Below are positions 1 through 5,989 of a DNA stretch of 11,769 bases, piece after piece. The stretch spans positions 1 to 11,769 of the forward strand of contig CANQOM010000039.1 in the NCBI GenBank assembly GCA_947625445.1, read 5' to 3'. The translations under genes were made by a program, and so were the position numbers. Source of the stretch: Candidatus Gastranaerophilales bacterium. Its GTDB lineage: Bacteria; Cyanobacteriota; Vampirovibrionia; Gastranaerophilales; Gastranaerophilaceae. A model generated the notes under the pieces. The model did not search any database, had not been told where the DNA came from, and was given only the letters and a program-made list of their open reading frames with translations. The first letter of the stretch is position 1. The number at the start of each line of letters is the position of its first letter.

Positions 1-411
1 TTAATTGAACGCAATAGAGAATTAATGAAAAAATTTGAAACTATGATAAATACGGCTGATGATAAATTAGCTGAAGTTTTGGTAGCTCCCGATGCCGCAT
101 TTTATACACCCGCAAGCTCCGAGCCTCTTTATGGCGGTAAAGGTTATTTATCCGTAGTCCATTGGATGAGGCAGGGTTTTAGCGATATTCAATGGCATAT
201 AGAAGATATGATAGCAGATGTTGATAAGGTTGCAGTTAAATGGGATTTAACGGGAACTCACGACGGCGAATTTATGGGAATAAAACCTACTAATAAAAAA
301 ATCTCTGTTTGTGTTATGAATTTTTACTATTTTAATAAAGAAGGTCAAGTTATAAATGATATTGCTGCAGAAGGTATGATTGGGATTTTGCGTGGTATAG
401 GAGCGATGTAG
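1..411 (+). CDS. SnoaL-like / predicted ester cyclase family protein, 5' end outside window
   Basis: The reading frame is open from base 1. An ATG at 25 would give 128 residues, but codons before it (LIERNREL) match the helix that normally opens SnoaL-like proteins (E-N-K-x-L-V-R-R-F-Y), so the true start is probably left of the window. Family hallmarks, numbered from the ATG at 25: an 'APDAAFYTP' segment near 21-29, 'DKVAVKWDLTGTHDGEFMGI' at 67-86 and a final helix near 110-125. This is an NTF2-like cone fold, a small cytoplasmic protein. The family includes polyketide cyclases and many proteins of unknown substrate, so no reaction is assigned. The 'E-W-x-x-x-D' motif before the last helix is not conserved here (it reads 'NDIAAEG'), a reason to doubt classical cyclase chemistry. 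Its stop overlaps the next gene's GTG start by one base, which suggests coupled translation. Confidence 0.8.
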   Translation, partial: LIERNRELMKKFETMINTADDKLAEVLVAPDAAFYTPASSEPLYGGKGYLSVVHWMRQGFSDIQWHIEDMIADVDKVAVKWDLTGTHDGEFMGIKPTNKKISVCVMNFYYFNKEGQVINDIAAEGMIGILRGIGAM

Positions 412-848
412 TGGATTATAAAAAGTTCGGCGATACAATTTATGTAAGATTAAACCGCAGGGATGAAATCATCTCAAATATTATAGATATTTGTAAAAAA
501 GAAAACGTATTATCTGCAACATATTCGGGAATCGGGTGCTGCTCTGATATTGTTGTATCAAGCTACATTCCTGAAAAAGATGAGTTTTTAGAACATAAAG
601 AAAGCGGGGTTTTGGAATTGATTTCTTTGAACGGAAATATTTCAGCGAATGAAAATGACGAGATTTTTCATCATACACATGCAATGTTTTCATTCCACGA
701 TTCTGATTACAAACTCGCATTAACAGGCGGACATTTAATAAAAGCGGAAGTTTTATATACGGCTGAAATTGTCATAAATCCTGTTTTAAATGGTGTTATA
801 AGAAGAAAAAAAGATGAAATAACGGGTATTATTGTTTGGGATATATAA
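411..848 (+). CDS. PPC/DUF296 domain protein (PD1-like putative DNA-binding protein)
   Basis: This 145-residue protein is a single PPC (plant and prokaryote conserved, DUF296) domain. Visible family marks are the 'YSGIG' turn (38-42), the 'LELISLNGNIS' strand (68-78), the metal-site-like H-T-H at 88-90 and the 'TGGHL' loop (105-109, His108), followed by an 'AEVLYTAEIVI' strand. Bacterial members are trimers of about 140 residues that often carry a bound metal. Plant members are fused to AT-hooks; none is present here, so DNA binding is only a family label. The start is GTG at 411, chosen because GGAG at 400-403 lies 7 bases upstream and the codon overlaps the preceding stop (TAGTG). It is cotranscribed with the SnoaL-like gene, but the shared role cannot be deduced. 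Confidence 0.85.
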   Translation: MDYKKFGDTIYVRLNRRDEIISNIIDICKKENVLSATYSGIGCCSDIVVSSYIPEKDEFLEHKESGVLELISLNGNISANENDEIFHHTHAMFSFHDSDYKLALTGGHLIKAEVLYTAEIVINPVLNGVIRRKKDEITGIIVWDI

Positions 849-899
849 ATCCAAGCGGGAAATAAAAAAGTTTTATTGATAAAATAAAAACTGTTCAAA

Positions 900-930
900 A
901 TTTGAAATTATTTTAAGAAAAATTTCAAAT
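900..930. terminator. Candidate bidirectional terminator hairpin between convergent genes
   Basis: A perfect 10-bp inverted repeat (ATTTGAAATT at 900-909, AATTTCAAAT at 921-930) with an 11-base loop lies in the 136-base gap between the convergent DUF296 and ADP-ribosyltransferase genes. It is AT-rich and lacks a clear T-tract on either strand, so terminator function is suggested by position rather than by a canonical sequence. Confidence 0.35.
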
Positions 931-984
931 CACCTTGCCGAAAAAAATCAAACTAATTTATTCAAATAATTAAACTGAGTGTTT

Positions 985-2568
985 TTACATTGGCAAAATA
1001 TATTCGCAATCTGCAATTTTTATACCATCTGTTAAACTAACTTTATTTACTTTAATTTTAGAATTTCTTGGCAATAAATATTCATTATGTCCTCCTAAAA
1101 TACCCTTTGTTCCTTTTGGGACCTTTATTCTCATTAAAACCCCATCTACTTCTTTTGATGTCACAATGCCTGCAAATTGATAAAATTGTGCGTCTTTAAT
1201 CTTAGTAGCAGTAGAAGTATATGCCGGATTTTCTATAACACAATTATCTTTAATTGAATCAATAAAATTTTGGTATTTTGGCAGACTTGCATGTACCGAA
1301 CGATATACTATTGCATCTTCTTCTAAAGCAGGCGCTTTTTTAAATAAACTATCCATTAAATCTTCTTTAACATTTATAGCTCCGCCTTGACCTCTATATG
1401 CATCATTGCAGGTATAACAATCATAATAATTATGTAATTGTGTAAGTTCTTCTGTTGTTCCATATTTTGAGCAATGTGTTGTATTTATTGGCTTATCTCC
1501 GGCTTTATGCAGAATTTTATCAATATAATTGTATCTTCTATTATTTTGTTCTTTCATTATTACATCTAATTTTGTTTCTAATAATTTATATTCCTGTTTC
1601 TCTGCCTCACTTAAATTTTCAAGTATGTCACAAGCTCTTGAACTTTTAATTCCTTTTTCATTAGCAATCTTATAGGCTTTATTCCAAATATCGTTTCTTT
1701 CGGTAAGTGTATCCTGAAAAGCATGATTAATTTCCTCATCTGTTTTGTTGTACAACGAGGCTTTGAAATCGGTTATTCCCTTTTCAAATTTAGTTTTTGC
1801 TTCTAGTATTTGTTGTTGTTTAAGTTTTTCTGCTTCTCTAATTATTTTATCTTGCGCTTCTTTTTCAGCTTTTTGTTTTGCAATTTGCTCTAATTCTTGC
1901 TTCTTTTTTTCTGCTTCTTGTCTTGCCTTTGCTTGTGCTTCTGTTTCGGATTTTATCTTTGAATTGATTTTGTTTTTTATTTCTTTTTTCTGATTTTGGG
2001 ATTTAAATTTAATATCATCTGCTTGTTTCATTAATTCATCAGAAAATAATGTATCATCTTTCAAGATATTTTTTAATTTTTCTTGAGCAGATTTAACTTC
2101 CTGTTGAGTTTTAGTTATATTAAATTCTGTTGTTACATCGCCTACGGTTTTTTTAACTATTTTGTTATTATTTATTGTTTTATATGTTTTTTCAAAATTA
2201 ACTTTGCCGCTTCTTGTTGATTTATTTAAAACACCATCAACATATTCCATTACAACTTTATCACCGTTTTTTAGTTTTCCTTTAATTTTACCTGTAAATT
2301 TATCGGTTTGAATTTGTTTAAACTTATTTGGTGTCATGTCTTTTAGGTTAATTGTTTTACCTTTTTTTATAGCATAAATCATCCCGACAACAGAAGCAGT
2401 TATTGCTGCACCAATTAAACAAATTTTTGCAATTTTTTTGTTTTTATTTTCTTTTTTAGTGTTTGATTCAAAAGTATCAGGTTGTGTACATAAGTCAACT
2501 TTTTTAGTACTGTTTTTCGTATATAACTGTTGCTCAAATTCTTTGAATATAGGACTTATTTCTTGCAT
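985..2568 (-). CDS. Membrane-anchored coiled-coil protein with C-terminal ADP-ribosyltransferase domain
   Basis: This is a 527-residue protein. In order: a short polar N-terminus (1-46, lysine-rich from 38), one hydrophobic segment (47-67, 'ICLIGAAITASVVGMIYAI'), a basic region, a charged TolA-like coiled coil (about 155-265), a helical linker, and an ADP-ribosyltransferase-type domain (about 345-525). That domain shows the R-S-E signature of the exotoxin family (ADPrib_exo_Tox type): 'NDAYRGQGG' (388-396), catalytic Arg in 'VYRSV' (R423), the Y-T-S-T strand (450-453) in place of the usual S-T-S, 'MRIKVPKGTKG', and the ARTT loop 'GGHNEYLLPRNSKIKV' with Glu496. Known members transfer ADP-ribose from NAD+ to protein side chains. 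The residue two before the catalytic Glu, Glu or Gln in known toxins, is His494 here. No immunity or hydrolase gene is adjacent. Target and secretion route are unknown. The start ATG has a weak AAAGAAAG upstream. Confidence 0.8.
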   Translation of the reverse strand: MQEISPIFKEFEQQLYTKNSTKKVDLCTQPDTFESNTKKENKNKKIAKICLIGAAITASVVGMIYAIKKGKTINLKDMTPNKFKQIQTDKFTGKIKGKLKNGDKVVMEYVDGVLNKSTRSGKVNFEKTYKTINNNKIVKKTVGDVTTEFNITKTQQEVKSAQEKLKNILKDDTLFSDELMKQADDIKFKSQNQKKEIKNKINSKIKSETEAQAKARQEAEKKKQELEQIAKQKAEKEAQDKIIREAEKLKQQQILEAKTKFEKGITDFKASLYNKTDEEINHAFQDTLTERNDIWNKAYKIANEKGIKSSRACDILENLSEAEKQEYKLLETKLDVIMKEQNNRRYNYIDKILHKAGDKPINTTHCSKYGTTEELTQLHNYYDCYTCNDAYRGQGGAINVKEDLMDSLFKKAPALEEDAIVYRSVHASLPKYQNFIDSIKDNCVIENPAYTSTATKIKDAQFYQFAGIVTSKEVDGVLMRIKVPKGTKGILGGHNEYLLPRNSKIKVNKVSLTDGIKIADCEYILPM

Positions 2569-2602
2569 AAAATCTTTCTTTTTTTATTCTGGTGCCAAAA
2601 TC

Positions 2603-2622
2603 TAAAGTTGTGAACAACTTTA
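2603..2622 (-). promoter_or_regulatory. 8-bp inverted repeat in the leader of the ADP-ribosyltransferase gene
   Basis: TAAAGTTG (2603-2610) and CAACTTTA (2615-2622) form a perfect 8-bp stem with a 4-base loop, 35 to 54 bases before the ADP-ribosyltransferase start. A TATAAT (minus strand, 2648-2653) lies upstream and could be the -10, placing the hairpin in the mRNA leader; no good -35 accompanies it. No T-tract follows, so an operator or leader stem is more likely than a terminator for ricT. The rest of the 208-base gap (2569-2776) shows nothing else I can support. Confidence 0.35.
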
Positions 2623-2776
2623 TAGTTAGACCAAAATATAAGTGATAATTATATAAAAACAAATTTCTAAAAAAAATTTACAATTCACTTTTTGAAAAGG
2701 TAGTAAATTAGGACTTCTTATTAAAGTATGTAGACCTTTATTCTTAAGTTTATTAGAGTTAACACCGAATTAAGTT

Positions 2777-3712
2777 CTAAATATTCCCGGTAGAACTGTT
2801 TTTGTCATCTTCAAACTGTTTAATATCAATTTCTTCATTTTCTTCTTCAGTTTGAAGCAGTGAAGAATATTGGCAATTTGGATTATTAGTATCAATTTCT
2901 ATATTAACTTCGGTATCAATCATTTCGACTTCATTGTTGTTAAATTCTTTAATTTTACCGTCTGAAAGCTTAATAGAGAGTTTATTAGTAAGGATATTAA
3001 GGGCGCAAACTCTTCCTACACCTTCTGATGTCATAACACCTGAACCAATAGGAATCATTTCTTTTGCAGTTTCTATATAATTTTTATATTCATAATTTAG
3101 GCAACAAAGTAATCTTCCGCAAGTTCCTGAAATTTTACTTGCAGTTATCGGCATATTTTGGTCATGAGCAAGTTTTATATTTATAGAATCAAATTGTCTT
3201 TTAAAAGAGCAGCAACAGAATGGTCTTCCGCACAGTCCGTTTCCGCAGCACAATGATGTTTCATCTCGCACCCCTATATGTTTTAAATCAATTCTTATGT
3301 GTTTAAATACTTTTGTCAGGTCTTTTAATAAGTTTCTAAAATCTACTCTTTCGGGAGCGGTATAGTAAAATGTTACTTTTTTTTGGTCAAATGTATACTT
3401 ACATTGAATAAGATTCATTTGAAGATTATGTTGTTTTATAAGCTCAAGGCAATCTTTATAACCTTGCTCTTCCATTTCTTTTAATTTATTGTTTAATTCC
3501 AAATCTTCTTGTGTCATAACTCTGACAAGCGGGATAGAAGGAACTTTTTTTCGTTTTAAAATACTTTCAACATGAGGAGGGACTAGATATGCCTTAGCTG
3601 TTTCTTCGCCCTTTTCGGTTAAAACAATTACCATATCCCCGTGTTTTACCTCGATTCCTTCCGGAATCTCTAAAGGTACTTGTTTATTTTTTATTAATTT
3701 TACTGCTATCAT
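2777..3712 (-). CDS. ricT: RicT/YaaT-type PSP1 domain protein
   Basis: This 311-residue protein matches the PSP1 C-terminal domain family that includes Bacillus RicT (YaaT). The recognisable core is 'APERVDFRNLLKDLTKVF' (119-136), 'IELRQIGVRDE'-like 'IDLKHIGVRDE' (141-151), and a dense cysteine cluster: C155, C156, C161, C166-168, then 'TCGRLLCCLNYE' with C198, C203 and C204. In Bacillus the RicA-RicF-RicT complex carries [4Fe-4S] clusters and directs RNase Y mRNA maturation, competence and sporulation; that role is established there and only inferred here. The N-terminal 40 residues look like a beta-barrel strand set, and the C-terminal 40 are acidic and low-complexity. No ricA or ricF gene is in the window. 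The ATG at 3712 has no clear Shine-Dalgarno and sits about 12 bases after a likely transcription start. Confidence 0.88.
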   Translation of the reverse strand: MIAVKLIKNKQVPLEIPEGIEVKHGDMVIVLTEKGEETAKAYLVPPHVESILKRKKVPSIPLVRVMTQEDLELNNKLKEMEEQGYKDCLELIKQHNLQMNLIQCKYTFDQKKVTFYYTAPERVDFRNLLKDLTKVFKHIRIDLKHIGVRDETSLCCGNGLCGRPFCCCSFKRQFDSINIKLAHDQNMPITASKISGTCGRLLCCLNYEYKNYIETAKEMIPIGSGVMTSEGVGRVCALNILTNKLSIKLSDGKIKEFNNNEVEMIDTEVNIEIDTNNPNCQYSSLLQTEEENEEIDIKQFEDDKNSSTGNI

Positions 3713-3717
3713 AAATT

Positions 3718-3757
3718 AAATTTTATCACGAATTTATAAAATTGTCTGATAAAATTT
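3718..3757. promoter_or_regulatory. 40-bp dyad enclosing the ricT -10 box, candidate operator
   Basis: AAATTTTATCA (3718-3728) and TGATAAAATTT (3747-3757) are perfect 11-bp inverted arms separated by 18 bases. The spacer holds the -10 box and a smaller inner dyad (AATTT/AAATT, 3731-3743). The right arm touches the -35 and the left arm ends 5 bases before the start codon. A dimeric regulator bound here would cover the promoter. AT-richness raises the chance rate, so operator function is inference. Confidence 0.4.
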
Positions 3758-3762
3758 GTTAA
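3733..3762 (-). promoter_or_regulatory. Sigma-70-type promoter of ricT
   Basis: On the minus strand there is TTAACA (3757-3762) as -35 and TATAAA (3733-3738) as -10, separated by 18 bases, each differing from consensus at one position. Transcription would begin near 3725, leaving a leader of roughly 12 bases before the ATG. This is the best promoter match in the window. Confidence 0.55.
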
Positions 3763-3792
3763 TGGATATGTATAAGAGTTTAATTAATGTCT

Positions 3793-4101
3793 TTATTTTT
3801 CTCCGTTTAGTCCCATTACTTCTTCGGCTTCTTCAAAACCTTCTTTATAGTAATTTTCTTCATCAGGTGCCAAAAGTTTTAGTAATCTTAAAAAATTTCC
3901 GACATGTTCTTTTTCATCACCTGCTATCTCAATAAGCATTTTTTTTGCTTTGTCATCTTCTATTGAATCTCTTAATTGTTCATACAATTGTATTGCTTCA
4001 AATTCTGATGCTATACTAAATCTGATAGCACGAATAAGTTCATTTTTGTCTAATGTTCTGTCATTTTTATTTCCGTTAAAAGGGTGTGAAAATTCAGGCA
4101 T
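3793..4101 (-). CDS. EncFtn/rubrerythrin-type ferritin-like protein
   Basis: This 102-residue two-helix ferritin-like protein resembles encapsulated ferritins and the ferritin-like domain fused to Pyrococcus encapsulin. The helices are about 18-45 ('ELIRAIRFSIASEFEAIQLYEQL') and 50-78 ('AKKMLIEIAGDEKEHVGNFL'). The ligand set expected for EncFtn is present: E33, E63 and H66, with the E-x-x-H and 30-residue spacing of the Rhodospirillum protein. E35 and E65 are additional acidic neighbours. Such proteins assemble as dimers or decamers and oxidise Fe(II) to protect from peroxide and store iron. A typical encapsulin targeting tail (L-x-x-G-S-L type) is not evident in the final 'EEVMGLNGEK', and no encapsulin gene is in the window. 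GAAAGGA at 4108-4114, 6 bases upstream, supports the ATG. It ends 80 bases before ricT, which has its own promoter. Confidence 0.85.
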   Translation of the reverse strand: MPEFSHPFNGNKNDRTLDKNELIRAIRFSIASEFEAIQLYEQLRDSIEDDKAKKMLIEIAGDEKEHVGNFLRLLKLLAPDEENYYKEGFEEAEEVMGLNGEK

Positions 4102-4157
4102 AATATTTCCTTTCTGTTCTTTAAAAATATTTTTGCATATAGGGTTAAGAAATATTA

Positions 4158-4290
4158 TTGTCCGATAGACCGATATTGAATATTATATATTATCCGACTT
4201 TTTTTACTGATTCTGGGAAAGTGTTATAAAACGAAAAACCTAACGGAGTATAAGTTACAGAGCATATATTCGAAGCGAACCAGATTAAAT
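4158..4290 (+). repeat. Possible degenerate third copy of the TTGTCCGA...GATTAAAT intergenic repeat
   Basis: This stretch starts with TTGTCCGA (4158-4165), contains TTATAAAACGAA and a CGAAGCGAA module, and ends with GATTAAAT (4283-4290), the same order as in the copies at 5713-5928 and 6611-6718. Matches are short and the genome is AT-rich, so membership is tentative. It covers most of the 188-base gap between the ferritin-like gene and the gene ending at 4290, where no convincing terminator was seen. Confidence 0.25.
4160..4175. promoter_or_regulatory. Tandem octamer GWCCGATA upstream of the ferritin-like gene
   Basis: GTCCGATA (4160-4167) is followed directly by GACCGATA (4168-4175), and a related ATCCGACT lies at 4190-4197. 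The group sits about 60-95 bases before the ferritin-like start, where a redox or iron regulator could act. It is not a recognisable Fur or PerR box. The regulator is unknown. Confidence 0.3.
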
Positions 4291-4649
4291 TATTCAATTA
4301 TGTATGCAGTATTTCCGCCTTTTATTATAAATGTTACGGGAATTTGTGTTATAGTTCCGCATGTATTCACAGACCATAGTTCTTTCCAATTCCCTTTAAT
4401 GTATTTCCCTTTTTCTTTTTTTACGTCATATGGATAATGAACAATTTGAGAATCTGATATTGAAAAATCAAAACAGTAAGGGAATTGTTTAGATAATTTT
4501 GAATAAATATCATTTATTACAGATATTTGTAAAGAATCGCTTGCTATGGAATCTCCGTTAACAGGAACTGAAACATCATATCCACTAGATATAGCATCTA
4601 ATGGTAATAACATAAATATAAATATTAGTATTATTATTTTTTTTGCCAT
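4290..4649 (-). CDS. Small secreted protein of unknown family
   Basis: This 119-residue protein begins with a clear signal peptide: K3-K4, a hydrophobic core 'IIILIFIFMLLPL' (5-17), and probable cleavage after residue 21 ('DAIS-SG'). The mature part of about 98 residues has two cysteines, C59 ('PYCFDF') and C97, which could form a disulfide outside the cytoplasm. The segment 'WKELWSVNTCG' (88-98), followed by the strand 'QIPVTFIIKGG', looks like a small beta-rich secreted domain that I half recognise from other bacterial secreted proteins, but I cannot name the family. Its ATG overlaps the stop of the serpin-like gene by one base (TAATG), so the two are translationally coupled and probably act in the same compartment. 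Function is unknown. Confidence 0.72.
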   Translation of the reverse strand: MAKKIIILIFIFMLLPLDAISSGYDVSVPVNGDSIASDSLQISVINDIYSKLSKQFPYCFDFSISDSQIVHYPYDVKKEKGKYIKGNWKELWSVNTCGTITQIPVTFIIKGGNTAYIIE

Positions 4650-5686
4650 TATTTTACCAAAAACGTATCATCATAAACTTTCATTGCAAAATATGGTTTA
4701 TCTTTTGAACTTTCTTTCAAGAATAATACAAACCTTTTATCAAAATTAAAATGTCGTGGTTTTTCCGGATTTGGTGCAAGAGCAGTTTTCATCATTGCTA
4801 TTGCAGCTTCACTTTTTAGTGTTCCTCCTTTATTGTCCATGTTAAATTTTATTGTTTGAATTGCTTGAGTAATTAAAAAATTTGTTCCTTTTATTCTTTT
4901 ATTGCATAGTTGATTATATGAAAATACTTTATCTACTTTTATAAAAGGTACTTTTAAAGTATCGAGTTTTGAAAATGTATCAAATTTTCTGTTTTTTTCA
5001 ATATATGAATATAAGTTTTCAAAAGAGTCATTTTTTTGAGTTCTTAAAAGTATTACATCTTCTTTCTCTTTTGTTTTAAGGCTAATAGCATATTCATTTT
5101 CATTATTGTAGAAAAGTACTTTTATATTTTCTTTTATTTTTGAATTTTTTGTTGATTCGTCTTTCCCAAAGTATTTTACCATCCCTTTGTTTTCAAAAGC
5201 ATCTTTTTTTAAAACATCAAATTTTTCAGGAAAATTAAAATTTTTTTTTAACATCGAATAAAATAAATATCCGTTTTTAATATTCCAATTAATTTGATTT
5301 AAAATATCGCTTTTTTCGTTAAATTTTTCAGAAATACTTTTTTCAATTTCTTTTTTTAACTTTTGAGATATTTCGCCATAAGTAATATAGTAAGAATCAG
5401 GTGAAATATCATCTTTAGTATATAATTTTTTATTTAATTCATCAGCTAGTGGCGGATTACCCCCGATAAATTCTATTTTATCTTTACCTAAATAGTCCAA
5501 TACTTCATTCCATACAAGTTGAAATGTTATACACCAAGGATTATATTCTTTAATTTGTTTTGAATATACTGTCTCTTCTTTTGTTTTTATTGATTTATTT
5601 TTTAAAAAATCAAATCCGCAAAATAAAATGCAGGATACGGATATAATTGTTATAAGCAATAATGTAAAAAATTTATTTTTTGGCAT
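4649..5686 (-). CDS. Membrane-anchored serpin-like protein
   Basis: This 345-residue protein is counted from the ATG at 5686, preferred because GGAG (5696-5699) lies 9 bases before it; an in-frame ATG at 5701 has no ribosome site and adds five residues. Residues 4-25 are an uncleaved signal or anchor. The remainder follows serpin order: an N-terminal helix ('NPWCITFQLVWNEVL', 49-63), a central strand-rich part with 'KNFNFPEKFD', 'VPFIKVDKVFSY' (246-257) matching the serpin strand before the inhibitory loop, a hinge-like stretch with G-G-T (287-289) and S-E-A-A-I-A (292-297), then 'FNFDKRFVLFLKE' (313-325) and 'KPYFAMKVYDD' (330-340), like the serpin final strands. Serpins trap proteases extracellularly. 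Similarity is distant and the hinge is irregular, so inhibition is inference. It is the first gene of a two-gene unit with the secreted protein downstream. Confidence 0.62.
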   Translation of the reverse strand: MPKNKFFTLLLITIISVSCILFCGFDFLKNKSIKTKEETVYSKQIKEYNPWCITFQLVWNEVLDYLGKDKIEFIGGNPPLADELNKKLYTKDDISPDSYYITYGEISQKLKKEIEKSISEKFNEKSDILNQINWNIKNGYLFYSMLKKNFNFPEKFDVLKKDAFENKGMVKYFGKDESTKNSKIKENIKVLFYNNENEYAISLKTKEKEDVILLRTQKNDSFENLYSYIEKNRKFDTFSKLDTLKVPFIKVDKVFSYNQLCNKRIKGTNFLITQAIQTIKFNMDNKGGTLKSEAAIAMMKTALAPNPEKPRHFNFDKRFVLFLKESSKDKPYFAMKVYDDTFLVK

Positions 5687-5712
5687 ATTAGTTTTCTCCA
5701 TAAATGTATATT

Positions 5713-5928
5713 ATTTAATCCGGTGTCGCAACTGTAAAGTAGCTAAGACTCCACTTTATTAGCATACAAACTTGCAAAACTCATTTTCGCTTGCTCGTAT
5801 GTAACCTTTTAAAAACGCCACTCGTAAATTTTTACCCGTCTAACGCTTACAACTTCAGCCATCCTCACTTTGTTGTGGTGCGCTGCTTTTTAACACTTTC
5901 AGCTTATAATAAAAATTTACTCGGACAA
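5713..5928 (-). repeat. Intergenic repeat, long copy A
   Basis: Read on the minus strand it begins TTGTCCGAGTAAATTTTTA (5910-5928) and ends GATTAAAT (5713-5720), just upstream of the serpin-like gene. Shared modules with copy B, in order, are the 19-mer, a GTAAA/TTTAC mini-hairpin, GGCG, TAAAGG or AAAAGG, TTACA, CGA-GCA-GC, GTTGC and GATTAAATA. Compared with B it carries about 85 extra bases after the 19-mer, including a second GTAAAAATTTAC hairpin (5824-5835). The region 5702-5989 has no gene. Confidence 0.55.
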
Positions 5929-5930
5929 TT

Positions 5931-5982
5931 TAAATTATATTATAATTTATATTAAAATTATACAATTATCATATTAAAATTA
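5931..5982. repeat. AT-only palindrome and 12-bp direct repeats
   Basis: A 19-base palindrome (TAAATTATA-T-TATAATTTA, 5931-5949) is followed by ATATTAAAATTA at 5949-5960 and again at 5971-5982, a 22-base period. It lies between copy A and the stop of the unknown gene. It may be a weak terminator or simply AT-rich drift. Confidence 0.5.
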
Positions 5983-5989
5983 AGTATAA

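Noticed and set aside
1745..1993. 82-residue plus-strand ORF rich in Ser, Phe and Cys
   Set aside because: It is the antisense of the lysine/glutamate-rich coiled coil of the ADP-ribosyltransferase protein; the composition is explained by that gene.
985..2568. Reading the coiled-coil protein as a polymorphic toxin with an immunity partner
   Set aside because: No small immunity-like gene or ADP-ribosylhydrolase is adjacent on either side, and no secretion-system trafficking domain is visible, so only the enzyme domain is claimed.
2660..2700. Possible ricT terminator (short stem plus T8 on the minus strand)
   Set aside because: The stem is only 4-5 A/T-rich pairs with a minimal loop; it is not distinguishable from background in this composition.
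5809..5862. 17-codon minus-strand ORF inside repeat copy A (ATG with GAGG directly before it)
   Set aside because: The ribosome site has no spacing to the ATG, the frame is very short, and its bases coincide with the repeat modules, so it is more likely repeat sequence than a gene.
5838..5870. Integron attC-like core (GTTAGAC on the minus strand, GTCTAAC on the plus)
   Set aside because: The complementary second half of an attC site is missing: the opposite flank is a direct, not inverted, relative of this stretch, and no IntI-type integrase is present.
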